Part shown: in pieces, positions 26,309-34,676 of the stretch
Numbering within the stretch: position 1 is the first letter of the stretch
Layout: the number at the start of each line of letters is the position of its first letter
Assembly (NCBI GenBank): GCA_016931295.1
Contig: JAFGEZ010000032.1
Span: 54,609-118,608 of the forward strand
Source: Candidatus Krumholzibacteriota bacterium
Lineage (GTDB): Bacteria > Krumholzibacteriota > Krumholzibacteriia > Krumholzibacteriales > Krumholzibacteriaceae
DNA length: 64,000 nt
Direction: 5' to 3'
Notes under the pieces: model-generated
Told to the model about the DNA's origin: nothing
The model's input: the letters and a program-made list of their open reading frames with translations, nothing else
Databases searched by the model: none
Program-made: the position numbers and the translations under genes

Positions 26309-27682
26309 TCAGCGCATTCCCATCCAGCGGACGATCTCCTCGATGACCGCCTCGTCGACGTGCCCGGGCGTCTCGTACTCCACCGGCGCCGATGGCCCCT
26401 CCCCCGCGATGAAGAGGTGATTGAGCCCGGGAAAGCCGCGGAACGCCGCGAGGGGATGCCCGGCGAGGGCCGCTTCCCACCGGGCGGCATCCCGCCCGGT
26501 CACCTGGTAGTCGCGGTCGCCCTGCAACACGAGGATCGGCAGGTCGAGCCGGGCCGCCTCCGCGGGCGCGCCGTACCCGCGCAGGTCGAGCCAGTAGGCG
26601 GCATGGACGCCGAAGGGGAGCGAGTCGGGGGGCGTGTCGGCGGAGAGGGATGGGTCCTTGACGCGGGCCACCCGACGCCGGAGCGCCTCGAGCTTGCGCC
26701 TGTCGGCCTCGCTCGTCTCGCCGTCGAAGGCGAGGATCCACGTCATCTGGTCGAGGATGAGGTCCTCGAGCGGGCGGGCCGCCCCCGCCATCACGACGAT
26801 CCCGGTTACCTTTCCGTCGCGCGCGGCGATCCGGGGCGCGAGGGTGCCGCCGAGGCTGTGCCCGAGGAGAAAGACGCGCGCCGTGTCGATTTCCTTCTCC
26901 GCCCGGAGCGAGGCGAGGGCCGCGACGGCGTCGTCGACGGTCTCCTCGCGGACGGTCAGCGAATCGAGCATTTCCGCCACGCGCGCCGCGTGGGCGCGCG
27001 TGCGCTTCTCGTACCGGAGGACGGCCACGCCCCGCGAGGCGAGCCCCCAGGCGAGATCGCGGAAGGGCCGGTTGTGACCCACCGTCTCGTCGCGGTCGTT
27101 CGGACCCGAGCCGTGGACGAGGAGGACGGCCGGATGCGGTCCCGGCCCCGCCGGCACCGTCAGCGTGCCGGGAAGCGGCCAGCCGGGCGCGCCCACGGTC
27201 ACCTCGCGTTCGGTGAAGCGGAGGGTGTCGGCGTAGGCGGGGCAGGTCCACGCGTGGTGCGCCTGGGCCGGCACGACGAAGAAGCCGGCGATCCTGGAGG
27301 CGGCGTCGAAGACGACCTTCATCTCCACCGCGGCCGCCTCGAAGCGGCAGCGGACGAAGACGGCCGTCCATTCGTCGCCGCGCTCGGTGCGCGCGGCGCC
27401 CCGCTCGAGGAACTCGCCGAGCTGGCCGCGGAGCGCCTCGCCGATTTCGGCGAGCTTCGCCGGCGGCGCCATCGCCGTCATCGTCGAGTCGAAGCGCGCG
27501 CCGGCTTCCTCGTAGCGGCCCGCGAAGAAGAGGTCGAGGAAGGCGACGGCCGCCGTCTCGAGGACGGCGTCGGTCTCGACGGCGAGGGCGCCTCCCCGGC
27601 CGATGGCCGGCGGGAGGGCGGCAAGCAGTGCGGAGAAGGCGAGGACGACGAGGGCCCCCGCGGCGAGGCGCGATCGGATCAT
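26309..27682 (-). CDS. Secreted alpha/beta hydrolase with N-terminal DUF3887-like domain
   Basis: 457 residues from the ATG with TAGGAGGGG in front. Signal peptide about 1-28. Residues 40-150 match the DUF3887-type domain (FFAGRYEEAGARFDSTMTAM). The hydrolase follows: HGSGPNDRDETVG oxyanion region, nucleophile elbow LGHSLGG, the aspartate in LVLQGDRDYQVTGRD, and the histidine in FPGLNHLF. Probably a periplasmic or extracellular esterase or peptidase on small substrates. It starts 11 bp after the zinc-ribbon gene on the same strand, so the two form an operon. Confidence 0.92.
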   Translation of the reverse strand: MIRSRLAAGALVVLAFSALLAALPPAIGRGGALAVETDAVLETAAVAFLDLFFAGRYEEAGARFDSTMTAMAPPAKLAEIGEALRGQLGEFLERGAARTERGDEWTAVFVRCRFEAAAVEMKVVFDAASRIAGFFVVPAQAHHAWTCPAYADTLRFTEREVTVGAPGWPLPGTLTVPAGPGPHPAVLLVHGSGPNDRDETVGHNRPFRDLAWGLASRGVAVLRYEKRTRAHAARVAEMLDSLTVREETVDDAVAALASLRAEKEIDTARVFLLGHSLGGTLAPRIAARDGKVTGIVVMAGAARPLEDLILDQMTWILAFDGETSEADRRKLEALRRRVARVKDPSLSADTPPDSLPFGVHAAYWLDLRGYGAPAEAARLDLPILVLQGDRDYQVTGRDAARWEAALAGHPLAAFRGFPGLNHLFIAGEGPSAPVEYETPGHVDEAVIEEIVRWMGMR

Positions 27683-27693
27683 CCGTGCCCCTC

Positions 27694-27903
27694 CTAGTCG
27701 GTGAAGAAGTCGAAGATGTTGCCGAGCATGGAGCTGTCGGCGCGGTAGATCTCGGTGTACCGGCACCGCGAGCAGCTCACCGTGGTGAACCGCTTGCTCT
27801 GGATGTCGAAGATCTTCGTCAGGAACCCGCCGGTGGCGCGGAACTCGTCCACGTCGTAGCCGGTGTTCCCGCATTTCGGACACGTGTACTTGAGTCCGTT
27901 CAC
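27694..27903 (-). CDS. Small zinc-ribbon protein (Zn_ribbon_13-like)
   Basis: 69 residues from a GTG with AAGGA seven bases upstream; a longer frame exists but its extra N-terminus is not family-like. The pattern YTCPKCGNTGYDVDEFRATG, then FDIQSKRFTTVSCSRCRYTE matches a family described as nucleic-acid-binding proteins with a zinc ribbon; four cysteines in two CxxC knuckles bind one zinc. The charged tail ends IFDFFTD. Role unproven. It shares an operon with the hydrolase. Confidence 0.85.
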   Translation of the reverse strand: MNGLKYTCPKCGNTGYDVDEFRATGGFLTKIFDIQSKRFTTVSCSRCRYTEIYRADSSMLGNIFDFFTD

Positions 27904-28387
27904 GACCTGTCCTTTCGTCTGCACGGTCAGCCCTTTCGTCTGTTCGTCCCTCGCGGCGTGGTCTCCACCGTGGAATACCGGCATCCTCGGGTGAATATTC
28001 GACGAAGTAAAGGGATTTCAGGCGCCGCCGGGCGGTGATGCCGGCGCCGGCGCGGATCCGGCGGTCCGTGCGGGCGGCGCGGCCGCCGGCGCCGCGGGCA
28101 AGCGCGCCGCCCCGGGGGACGCAACCCCCGCCGGGCGGCTTCCTTCAACCGGGCCGAGGTATTTTCATTGACTGAACGGGCAAATTCATTATACTTTACA
28201 GTTTCTACGAGGGAGAGGTGTGCCCGCCGTTCGGCGGACTCCCGCGAGAGGCACACGCGAGGCGAATCGCCCGCGCCGCCCGGAGAGATTGTCACGGGGC
28301 GCGGCGCCGGGGGACCATACGCCCCGGGCGGCCAGCTCCGGGGCGGAACGTGCACGACAGAGCGTTATCAAAAAAGCGAGGAACCGC
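27904..28387. other. Divergent intergenic region before secD
   Basis: A 484-bp gap. The left half is AT-richer (GAATATTC near 27996) and may hold the zinc-ribbon promoter, which I could not place. The middle is very GC-rich with many short GGCGCC-type palindromes and no gene. The right part has the secD promoter and a leader of about 185 bases that could be structured. No known riboswitch was recognised. Confidence 0.5.
28168..28195 (+). promoter_or_regulatory. Promoter of secDF
   Basis: TTGACT (28168-28173), 16-bp spacer and TATACT (28190-28195), in a clear AT-rich patch. It implies a leader of about 185 bases before the GTG start of secD. Confidence 0.75.
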
Positions 28388-30094
28388 GTGAGTAGAGGAC
28401 TGCGTTTCAAGGTGATCATCACCCTGGTGGTGCTGCTCGGGTCGTTGTACTTCCTGATCCCGACGATACGGATCGCCACGATGAGCCCGGAAGAGCGTGC
28501 GCGCAGGTCGGTCGAGGACGTCGAGGGCTACGACCGGCTGATGAAGCAGGCGATCAAGCTCGGGCTCGACCTGAGCGGCGGGATGTACCTCGCCCTCGAG
28601 GTGGACGACTCCAAGCTCAAGGACAGCGAGAAGATCGACGTCGTCGACCGGGCGCGAGAGATCATCGTGAACCGCGTCGACCAGTTCGGCGTCGCCGAGC
28701 CGATCGTCCAGCGCGAGGGGCAGAAGCGGATCATCGTCCAGCTGCCCGGTCTCCAGGATCCCGACCGCGCGCGGCGGCTCATCGGCCAGACGGCGATGCT
28801 CGAGTGGCGGCTGATCCGCCAGCAGCAGGAGCTGGCCGCCGTCCTCAACAAGATGGACCGCATCCTCAGGGGCATCCCGGCGGACTCGCTCGTCGAGACG
28901 GCCGACCTCGAGACCGAAATCGGCGTCGTGCCCGACACGGCCGCGGTCGCCGACGTCGCCGCGGCCCCGTCGCTCGACACGCTTCTCACCGGATCGCCCG
29001 TGGAGACGCCGTCGATGAACGTGCCGCTCCAGACGGTCGACCGCGACAAGCCGTTCACATCGCTCATCACGAGCGTCTACCGCGACTGGCTCCTCGTGGC
29101 CGAGGGCGACATCCCCGCCGTCCGGCGGCTTCTGGCGAGCCCCGAGGCGGCCGACGCGATTCCCGGCGACTCCCGGTTCATCTGGTACGACGAATGGATC
29201 AACATCCCCGAGGGCGGGCGCGGCAAGTTCCTCTTCCTCGTCTCCACCGAGGAGGGCGTCTCGGGCAAGAACCTCGTCAACGCCTCGACGAGCCCCAACC
29301 CGAGCTCGCCGACGCAGCTCATCGTGAACTTCCGGTTCAACCGCCGGGGCGCGCGCGAGTTCTCCCGCTTCACGGGCGAGAACACCGGGCGGTTCACGGC
29401 GATCATCCTCGACGGCAAGATCCGCTCCTACCCGATCATCCGGGTCAAGATCCCCGACGGACAGGGCTACATCGAGGGCAACTTCACCGATGCCGAGGCG
29501 CGCGACCTCTCGATCATCCTGCGCGCCGGCGCCCTGCCGGTGGACCTGAACGTCGTCGAGGAACGCACCGTCGGCCCGAGCCTCGGCGCCGACTCGATCC
29601 GCATGGGGGTCCGGGCCGCCATCTTCGGCCTCGTCCTCGTCGTGCTCTTCATGCTCGTCTACTACAAGATCTCCGGCGGCATCGCGTCGCTGGCGCTCCT
29701 GTTCAACCTGATCATCCTCTGCGGCCTGCTCGCCTACCTGGGCGCGGCGCTGACCCTGCCGGGGATCGCCGGGATCATCCTGACGATCGGCATGGCGATC
29801 GACGCGAACGTGCTCATCTTCGAGCGCATACGCGAGGAGTTGCGCAAGGCCAAGACGATCCGCTCGGCGGTCGACGCCGGGTACGACCGGGCCTTCACCA
29901 CGATTCTCGACGCCAACCTGACGACCCTGATCACGGCGGTCGTCCTCTGGCAGTTCGGCACGGGCGCGATCAAGGGGTTCGCGACGACACTCAGCATCGG
30001 TATCATCGCGTCGATGTTCACCGCACTCGTCTTCAGCCGCATGATCTTCGATCTCTGGACGAGGAGCGGACGCGTGAAGAAGCTGAGTATCTGA
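28388..30094 (+). CDS. secD: Protein translocase subunit SecD
   Basis: 568 residues from a GTG with GCGAGGA in front; the frame is open further upstream but without SecD-like sequence. SecD with SecF uses the proton motive force to pull exported proteins out of SecYEG on the far side of the membrane. Seen are the first membrane helix (about 6-27), the P1 motif KLGLDLSGGMYLALEV (about 57-72), a large periplasmic domain that includes an acidic Ala-rich insertion (about 175-215), the ILRAGALPVDLNVVEERTVG block, and the final five helices from about residue 400 with GIAGIILTIGMAIDANVLIF. secF follows after 24 bp. Confidence 0.97.
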   Translation: MSRGLRFKVIITLVVLLGSLYFLIPTIRIATMSPEERARRSVEDVEGYDRLMKQAIKLGLDLSGGMYLALEVDDSKLKDSEKIDVVDRAREIIVNRVDQFGVAEPIVQREGQKRIIVQLPGLQDPDRARRLIGQTAMLEWRLIRQQQELAAVLNKMDRILRGIPADSLVETADLETEIGVVPDTAAVADVAAAPSLDTLLTGSPVETPSMNVPLQTVDRDKPFTSLITSVYRDWLLVAEGDIPAVRRLLASPEAADAIPGDSRFIWYDEWINIPEGGRGKFLFLVSTEEGVSGKNLVNASTSPNPSSPTQLIVNFRFNRRGAREFSRFTGENTGRFTAIILDGKIRSYPIIRVKIPDGQGYIEGNFTDAEARDLSIILRAGALPVDLNVVEERTVGPSLGADSIRMGVRAAIFGLVLVVLFMLVYYKISGGIASLALLFNLIILCGLLAYLGAALTLPGIAGIILTIGMAIDANVLIFERIREELRKAKTIRSAVDAGYDRAFTTILDANLTTLITAVVLWQFGTGAIKGFATTLSIGIIASMFTALVFSRMIFDLWTRSGRVKKLSI

Positions 30095-30118
30095 CGGGGT
30101 CATATACAAGGAGCTGAC

Positions 30119-31291
30119 ATGAAGTTCTTCGGCGAGACGCACATCAATTTCGCGAGCTTCCGGAACCGGGCGTTCATCATCTCGGGGGTCCTGATCGTGG
30201 CGGGGCTCGTCTCGCTCGCGATCAAGGGCGGCCCCGACCTCAGCATCGACTTCATGGGCGGCACGCTCGTGCAGGTGAGCTTCAAGGAGGCCGTGCCGGT
30301 CGGCGAGGTGCGCGACGTCGTCGAGCGGGCCGGGTTCGAGGGGAGCCACATCCAGAACTTCGGCGGGCCGAACGACTACCTCATCACGATCGAGAAGCTC
30401 GAGGAGGCCGGGCGCGCCTCGGCGAACCTCATGGACGCGCTCGAGACGGTCGCCCCGGGGCTGAACTGGCGCGTCGTCGAGGAGCGCGAGCTCGCCCCCG
30501 ACGCCTCGGAGCATTTCGAGGGAGGCAACCTCGTCATCGTGGAGGCCGACTCCCTGCCGGAGCTCGGCGGGCTCGAGTCGGCCGTCAAGGCGGCCGGCGT
30601 GGGCATCATCACCGCCGCGGCCGAGACGGAGACGCGCATCGCCTTCCGCCTGCCCTTCCTCGGGATCGAGGCGAAGGCGGCCGAGCAGCTCAAGGCGGCC
30701 CTCGTGGCGGCCTTCCCCGGCCAGGAGGTCTCCTTCGAGCGCACCGAGACGGTGGGCCCGAAGGTGGGCGAGGAGCTCCAGAACCGCACCTGGGCGGCGA
30801 TCATCATCTCCTTGTTCGGAATCCTGATCTACATCACCTGGCGGTTCGAGTTCAAGTTCGCCATCGGCGCGATCCTCGCCCTGATCCACGACGTCGTCAT
30901 CACCCTCGGGATCTTCTCCCTGCTCGACAAGGAGATCTCGATGGTCGTCGTCGCCGCCTTCCTCACGATCGTGGGGTACTCGCTGAACGATACGATCGTC
31001 GTCTTCGACCGGATCCGCGAGAACTTCGGCCTCCGCCGCCGCGAATCCTACGAGAACATGATCAACATCTCGATCAACGAGTCGCTGAGCAGGACGGTGA
31101 TCACCTCGCTCACCACGCTCATCGTGGTGCTCTTCCTCTTCTTCATGGGCGGGGAGGTCATCCACGACTTCGCCTTCGCGCTCCTGATCGGCGTGGTGGT
31201 CGGCACCTACTCGTCGATCTTCGTGGCAAGCCCGGTGCTCATCGAGTGGCAGAACCGCATCGCCGGGCGCCTGAAGAAGCAGAAGAAGTAG
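30119..31291 (+). CDS. secF: Protein translocase subunit SecF
   Basis: 390 residues, somewhat long for SecF because of an extended periplasmic part with two copies of the substrate-like domain (residues about 50-215). An AAGGAG site precedes the ATG. The first helix (about 15-35), the FMGGTLVQV motif and the C-terminal bundle from about residue 222 (LIHDVVITLGIFSLL, VGYSLNDTIVVFDRIREN) are typical. It works with SecD to complete protein export. A strong terminator follows, so secDF is a two-gene unit. Confidence 0.96.
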   Translation: MKFFGETHINFASFRNRAFIISGVLIVAGLVSLAIKGGPDLSIDFMGGTLVQVSFKEAVPVGEVRDVVERAGFEGSHIQNFGGPNDYLITIEKLEEAGRASANLMDALETVAPGLNWRVVEERELAPDASEHFEGGNLVIVEADSLPELGGLESAVKAAGVGIITAAAETETRIAFRLPFLGIEAKAAEQLKAALVAAFPGQEVSFERTETVGPKVGEELQNRTWAAIIISLFGILIYITWRFEFKFAIGAILALIHDVVITLGIFSLLDKEISMVVVAAFLTIVGYSLNDTIVVFDRIRENFGLRRRESYENMINISINESLSRTVITSLTTLIVVLFLFFMGGEVIHDFAFALLIGVVVGTYSSIFVASPVLIEWQNRIAGRLKKQKK

Positions 31292-31322
31292 GCGCCTCGG
31301 GGCGGGTGTGACGGAATCCATG

Positions 31323-31356
31323 ACGGGGCGGAGGCGACGGCTTCCGTCCCGTTTTT
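31323..31356 (+). terminator. Rho-independent terminator of secDF
   Basis: A 10-bp stem (ACGGGGCGGA, 31323-31332, with TCCGTCCCGT, 31343-31352, one G-T pair) leads into a five-base T-run and CTCT. It lies 31 bp after the secF stop. Confidence 0.8.
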
Positions 31357-31459
31357 CTCTCCCGCCGGCGCGGCCGCCGGGGGGCGCGCGCGGCCGTGCG
31401 GCGCGCCGGCCGGCGGACCGGCCGCGGGGCGGCCCGCGATCGAACGGAGGCCACAGGCC

Positions 31460-31984
31460 ATGGACATCTTCCTCTCGATCCTCCAGCACACGGGGCTCGT
31501 CCTCTTCTATCTCCTGCTCTTCGCCCTGGACGTGCTGATCTTCGCCGGCGTGCCCGGCGGGTGGGTCGCCTTCGCCGGGATCGTCATCTGGGACATCGCG
31601 ACGGGGTTCTCGACGGTCGGCTGGCCGCTCCTCATCGTGATGGCGGGGCTTCTCACGGTCGGCGAGATCGTCGAATCGCTCCTCGGCGTCGTCTACGTGG
31701 CGAAGAAGGGGGCCTCGAAGTGGGGGGTGCTCGGCGCCTTCATCGGCGGGCTCGTGGGGGCGATCGTGGGCTCGGCGGCGCTGCCCTTCGTGGGCACGGT
31801 GCTCGGCGCCCTCGCCGGCGCCTTCCTCGGCGCCGTCGCCCTCGAGTACGCGTACTACAACTCGATGGACGAGGCGATGAAGACCGGCTTCGCCGCCTTC
31901 GTCGGCAAGCTCGCCGCCTTCTTCGTGAAGCTCGCCCTCTCGCTCGTCGTCCTCGGCATCTTCATCTGGCGGAGCTGGGGGTGA
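31460..31984 (+). CDS. DUF456 membrane protein
   Basis: 174 residues, with GGAGG upstream of the ATG. Several hydrophobic helices and a glycine-rich central hairpin (GVLGAFIGGLVGAIVGSAALPFVG, split here by family convention into GAFIGGLVGAIVG and LPFVGTVLGALAGAFLG) identify the DUF456 family of small inner-membrane proteins. The final helix ends IFIWRSWG. Function is not known for the family. It stands alone after the secDF terminator. Confidence 0.85.
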   Translation: MDIFLSILQHTGLVLFYLLLFALDVLIFAGVPGGWVAFAGIVIWDIATGFSTVGWPLLIVMAGLLTVGEIVESLLGVVYVAKKGASKWGVLGAFIGGLVGAIVGSAALPFVGTVLGALAGAFLGAVALEYAYYNSMDEAMKTGFAAFVGKLAAFFVKLALSLVVLGIFIWRSWG

Positions 31985-32023
31985 GGGGCGCCCAGCTCGC
32001 CGCTTGCCGCCGCCCGTCGTTTT

Positions 32024-32068
32024 GATCGCCCCGATCGCCCCGTTTGGTCCGATCGCCCTGATCGCCCC
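32024..32068 (+). repeat. Five tandem 9-bp units GATCGCCCC
   Basis: Units at 32024, 32033, 32042, 32051 and 32060. Four read GATCGCCC(C/T); the middle one is degenerate (GTTTGGTCC). The array ends exactly at the -35 box of the downstream promoter, so it could be a regulator-binding array or simple slippage DNA. Confidence 0.7.
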
Positions 32069-32097
32069 GTGAAATTCCCCGCACAGTGTGCTATACT
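32069..32097 (+). promoter_or_regulatory. Promoter of the CTERM protein gene
   Basis: GTGAAA (32069-32074), 17-bp spacer and TATACT (32092-32097), 36 bp before the ATG at 32133. Confidence 0.6.
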
Positions 32098-32132
32098 ACT
32101 GCCGCACCCCGAAACGAGAGATCGAGGCGGTC

Positions 32133-33092
32133 ATGGATTCCGCATGGAGGGGAACGATCCGGACGGCGCTCGCGCTCGCCCTCCTCGCCGGCCCGCTCGC
32201 GGCGCCGGCCGGGGCGGTGTGCAGCCGCGAGGGGGACCCCGCCTTCTATGTGGGGTTCGGGGCCGACCGCACCGTCGCCCCCGGCGAAACGATCACCCTC
32301 TACCTCGCCCCGTGCAACTTCGCCATCTTATCCTCCTGCGACGACGCGGACACCTTCTGCGTCCACGTGACCGATACCGGCAACTGGACGATCGGGGGCG
32401 ACCCGTCCCTCGGCGACTGCATCCTCCTCGAGCCGGGCTACTTCCTTCATCAGTACGTCTCGATATCGGCCCCCTGCGGGGCGGCGACCGGCGACCGGGA
32501 CACGATCGTCGCCGTCATGGCCTATTGCGGTGGCGGTGCCTGCGATCCCTCATGCCTCGACACGCCCGGCTGCGAGGACCCGAACCTCTGGGAGGGGAAA
32601 TACTACTGGTCGGCCGACACGCTCGTCCTCGAGGTGACCGACTCGCCCCCGTGGGTGTACGTCCTGAACGACACGCTGCTCCTCGCCGCCTACGGCCAGG
32701 AGACGAACTTCCTCCCCTTCTCGATCTGTAACGGCGATCCGTGCTCTCCGGTCGACACCATCGACTACGAGTTCTCTGGCGCGGGACTCATCCCCTGGAA
32801 CCCCGGCTACCCCCGGACGGGGAGCGTGGCGGTGGCGGGCGGGGCGTGCGAAAAGATCTATGCCGTGCTCGACGCGAGCGTCTCGGAGGTCTGCGACTTC
32901 GACACGGTGACCCTCGTCGCCTGGGACCGGGCCACCGGCCTCTCTCGCGACACGGGGGCGGCGGCGGTGCACGTGATCCCCGTTTGCCCGGTGCCGGTCC
33001 TCTCGCCGAACGCCGTGGCGCTCCTCGCCGCCGCGGCCCTCGCCGCCGGGGCGATCTTCCTCCGACGCCGCACGCGGCCGGCTCGGGGATGA
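32133..33092 (+). CDS. Secreted cysteine-rich protein with C-terminal CTERM-like anchor
   Basis: 319 residues; GAGGCGG precedes the ATG at 32133. Signal peptide about 1-28. The exported domain has many cysteines (about twenty), probably disulphide-bonded, and Ig-like strands (SVAVAGGACEKIYAVLDASV). The C-terminus reads PVPVLSPNAVALL, a hydrophobic helix (ALLAAAALAAGAIFL) and a basic RRRTRP tail. This tripartite layout is that of IPTL/PEP-CTERM sorting signals cut by exosortase-like enzymes and differs from the type IX signals seen elsewhere in the window. Function unknown. No exosortase gene is in the window. Confidence 0.8.
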   Translation: MDSAWRGTIRTALALALLAGPLAAPAGAVCSREGDPAFYVGFGADRTVAPGETITLYLAPCNFAILSSCDDADTFCVHVTDTGNWTIGGDPSLGDCILLEPGYFLHQYVSISAPCGAATGDRDTIVAVMAYCGGGACDPSCLDTPGCEDPNLWEGKYYWSADTLVLEVTDSPPWVYVLNDTLLLAAYGQETNFLPFSICNGDPCSPVDTIDYEFSGAGLIPWNPGYPRTGSVAVAGGACEKIYAVLDASVSEVCDFDTVTLVAWDRATGLSRDTGAAAVHVIPVCPVPVLSPNAVALLAAAALAAGAIFLRRRTRPARG

Positions 33093-33117
33093 CAATTCTC
33101 ACATTCCCGTGTAGTAT
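33089..33117 (+). promoter_or_regulatory. Promoter of the ferritin-like gene
   Basis: ATGACA (33089-33094), 17-bp spacer, TAGTAT (33112-33117). It overlaps the stop of the CTERM gene and lies 45 bp before the ATG at 33162. Confidence 0.65.
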
Positions 33118-33161
33118 TGCAGGTATTGCGACGTGACGACCATGCACCGAAAGGAGCCGTA

Positions 33162-33656
33162 ATGGGAACCAGGGGAATCGAGATCGTGGGGATGGACGTC
33201 GAACGGGTGCTCGAGCTTCTCGAGAAGGCCTTCGCCGACGAGTGGCTGGCCCACTACCAGTACTGGCTCGGCGCCAAGGTGGTGGCGGGGCCGATGAAGG
33301 ACGCCGTCATCGCCGAGCTCCTCCAGCACGCCGCCGACGAGTTGCGCCACGCCGAGATGGTGACGACCAGGATCATCCAGCTCGGCGGCACCCCGCTCAC
33401 CTCGCCCGACAAGTGGCTCGAGTGGACGAACTGCGCCTACGAGGCGCCGGACGATCCGTTCGTGCGGAAGATCCTCGAGCAGAACATCGCCGGCGAGCAG
33501 TGCGCCATCGATGTCTACAACGCGATGATCCAGGAGGTCGGCCTCAAGGACGTGGTGACCTACAACATGGCCGCCTCGATCCTCCAGGACGAGGTCGAGC
33601 ACGAGGAGGACCTGCAGAGCCTGCTGGAGGACCTGGGGGTGTTTCTGAAACAATAA
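33162..33656 (+). CDS. Ferritin-like diiron protein
   Basis: 164 residues from the ATG with AAAGGAG in front. A four-helix bundle with the diiron ligand pattern: glutamate in AFADEWLAHYQY (helix 1), E-x-x-H in DELRHAEM (helix 2), glutamate in IAGEQCAIDVY (helix 3) and E-x-x-H in DEVEHEEDLQ (helix 4). It belongs to the ferritin/Dps-like class that oxidises or stores iron and removes peroxide; length and spacing are closest to archaeal-type Dps-like or bacterioferritin-like proteins, without the haem methionine being evident. Its own promoter precedes it; AT-rich DNA follows. Confidence 0.9.
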   Translation: MGTRGIEIVGMDVERVLELLEKAFADEWLAHYQYWLGAKVVAGPMKDAVIAELLQHAADELRHAEMVTTRIIQLGGTPLTSPDKWLEWTNCAYEAPDDPFVRKILEQNIAGEQCAIDVYNAMIQEVGLKDVVTYNMAASILQDEVEHEEDLQSLLEDLGVFLKQ

Positions 33657-33747
33657 TATGTATTAAACATCTCATTGTTTTCACATCTATGAATATATAG
33701 GCTATGTAATTAACTGACTGGGGCAGCGACGTCCGATAATGACCGTT

Positions 33748-33777
33748 CTATATATAATTAATCCTTTATATATATAG
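33748..33777. repeat. AT-rich inverted repeat
   Basis: Arms CTATATATA (33748-33756) and TATATATAG (33769-33777) with a 12-base loop, directly beside the end of the broken sorting-domain gene. Another perfect hairpin, CCGCTGCC-TTC-GGCAGCGG, lies at 33783-33801. Both mark the left edge of the AT-rich scar. Confidence 0.6.
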
Positions 33778-34293
33778 CTTCTCCGCTGCCTTCGGCAGCG
33801 GCGAAGGGTCACTCTGGCAGAGAGTCGGAGATGGCTCGAAGCTCTGACCTTCGTGGGACACTCCGAAGGCTTGATTGAATATGTCGATCCGTTTGAAGTG
33901 GTATCTCAGAAGCACCATCTTCTTCGTCTGCTCGTATTCTGCCGCGGTAAGCCTGTAAAAATATACTCCGCTCGAGATCTTGTGTCCGGCGTCGTTTCTG
34001 CCGTCCCATGCTTCCTCGTACCTGCCCGTGACAAGATGTTCGTCTACAAGCACTCTGACGAGGTGCCCGGCCACATCGTAGATCCGCAGGCTCGTCTGGG
34101 CCGGCTGCGCGATATCGAAGCGGATCGTCGTGGTGGGATTGAAAGGATTTGGGAAACAGTCGTACAGCCTGCTCGCTGTCGGAGTCCGGTCGGTATCACC
34201 GGTGTCGGTCGTCGGGCTGCATCCGTGCCAGAGCGCTCCGATAAGTCCGCAGCTCCCGCTGTTAGGCTGGGCGCCGGGAGGCAGTCTAACATC
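33766..34293 (-). pseudogene. Remnant of a type IX cargo protein: sorting domain only
   Basis: The minus-strand frame is open from just after a stop at 34296-34294 to 33766, about 175 codons, with no proper start. It encodes GALWHGCSPTTDTGD, a spacer, then a clear type A sorting domain: CFPNPFNPTTTIRFDIAQ, SLRIYDVAGHLVRVLVDE, YEEAWDGRNDAGHKISSGVY and QTKKMVLLRY. Unlike intact domains it does not end at MVLLR but runs on for over 40 unrelated residues. The body of the secreted protein is missing. GC content is visibly lower than in the neighbours. It is a truncated leftover, not a working cargo gene. Confidence 0.75.
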
Positions 34294-34327
34294 TCAGAGT
34301 GGTACTAAAAAGTGGGGCAGGTCAGAT

Positions 34328-34585
34328 TTCGAGGACGGCTCGAAGAATGTCGAGCTCCTGGATGCACTTAAGCTTCAGCAGAAAGAGATCGAGCAGGAGC
34401 TGGGAGATGCCCTCGAATGGGAACGGTTGGATACAAGAAGAGCATCGAGAATCGGTGTGTATACAGAGGGATCGATCGAGATGACAGCATCGGAACTGGC
34501 AAGCATCAGGGAATGGGCGATACTGCGGCTGCTCGGATTCAGGAAGGTCCTCGGGCCGAAGATCAAGAAGATCCTGTCCCAGTGA
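34328..34585 (+). pseudogene. Fragment of a DUF4268 protein (C-terminal end)
   Basis: About 85 codons beginning FEDGSKNVELLDALKLQQ and containing LEWERLDTRRASRIGVY, an EEL/SEL-rich helix and LLGFRKVLGPKIKK, a good match to the C-terminal half of DUF4268 domains, which are often linked with nuclease-like or defence proteins. The frame continues upstream only into sequence antisense to the broken sorting-domain gene, so the true N-terminus is lost. The join between the two remnants falls around 34296-34328. Confidence 0.6.
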
Positions 34586-34611
34586 TACCTCTCGCTCGTG
34601 AATGCGAGCGG

Positions 34612-34676
34612 CTTATTATACTTCGAGGGGCGCAGGTATAATAAGGACCGCCTTTACGGAAGCCAGGTATAATAAG
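34612..34676. repeat. Inverted and direct GTATAATAAG repeats
   Basis: CTTATTATAC (34612-34621) pairs with GTATAATAAG (34636-34645), a 10-bp stem with 14-base loop. The right arm recurs as part of CAGGTATAATAAG at 34664-34676, 31 bp after the first 13-base copy (34633-34645). This AT-rich cluster, just after the DUF4268 fragment, looks like the right edge of an inserted or recombined segment. Confidence 0.65.

Noticed and set aside
27904-28167. Structured leader or riboswitch upstream of secD
   Set aside because: Many short GC palindromes but none matching a known riboswitch core; it may simply reflect base composition.
32024-32068. Nine-base repeats considered as CRISPR or plasmid iterons
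   Set aside because: Units are far too short for CRISPR, and there is no replication protein or AT-rich origin next to them.
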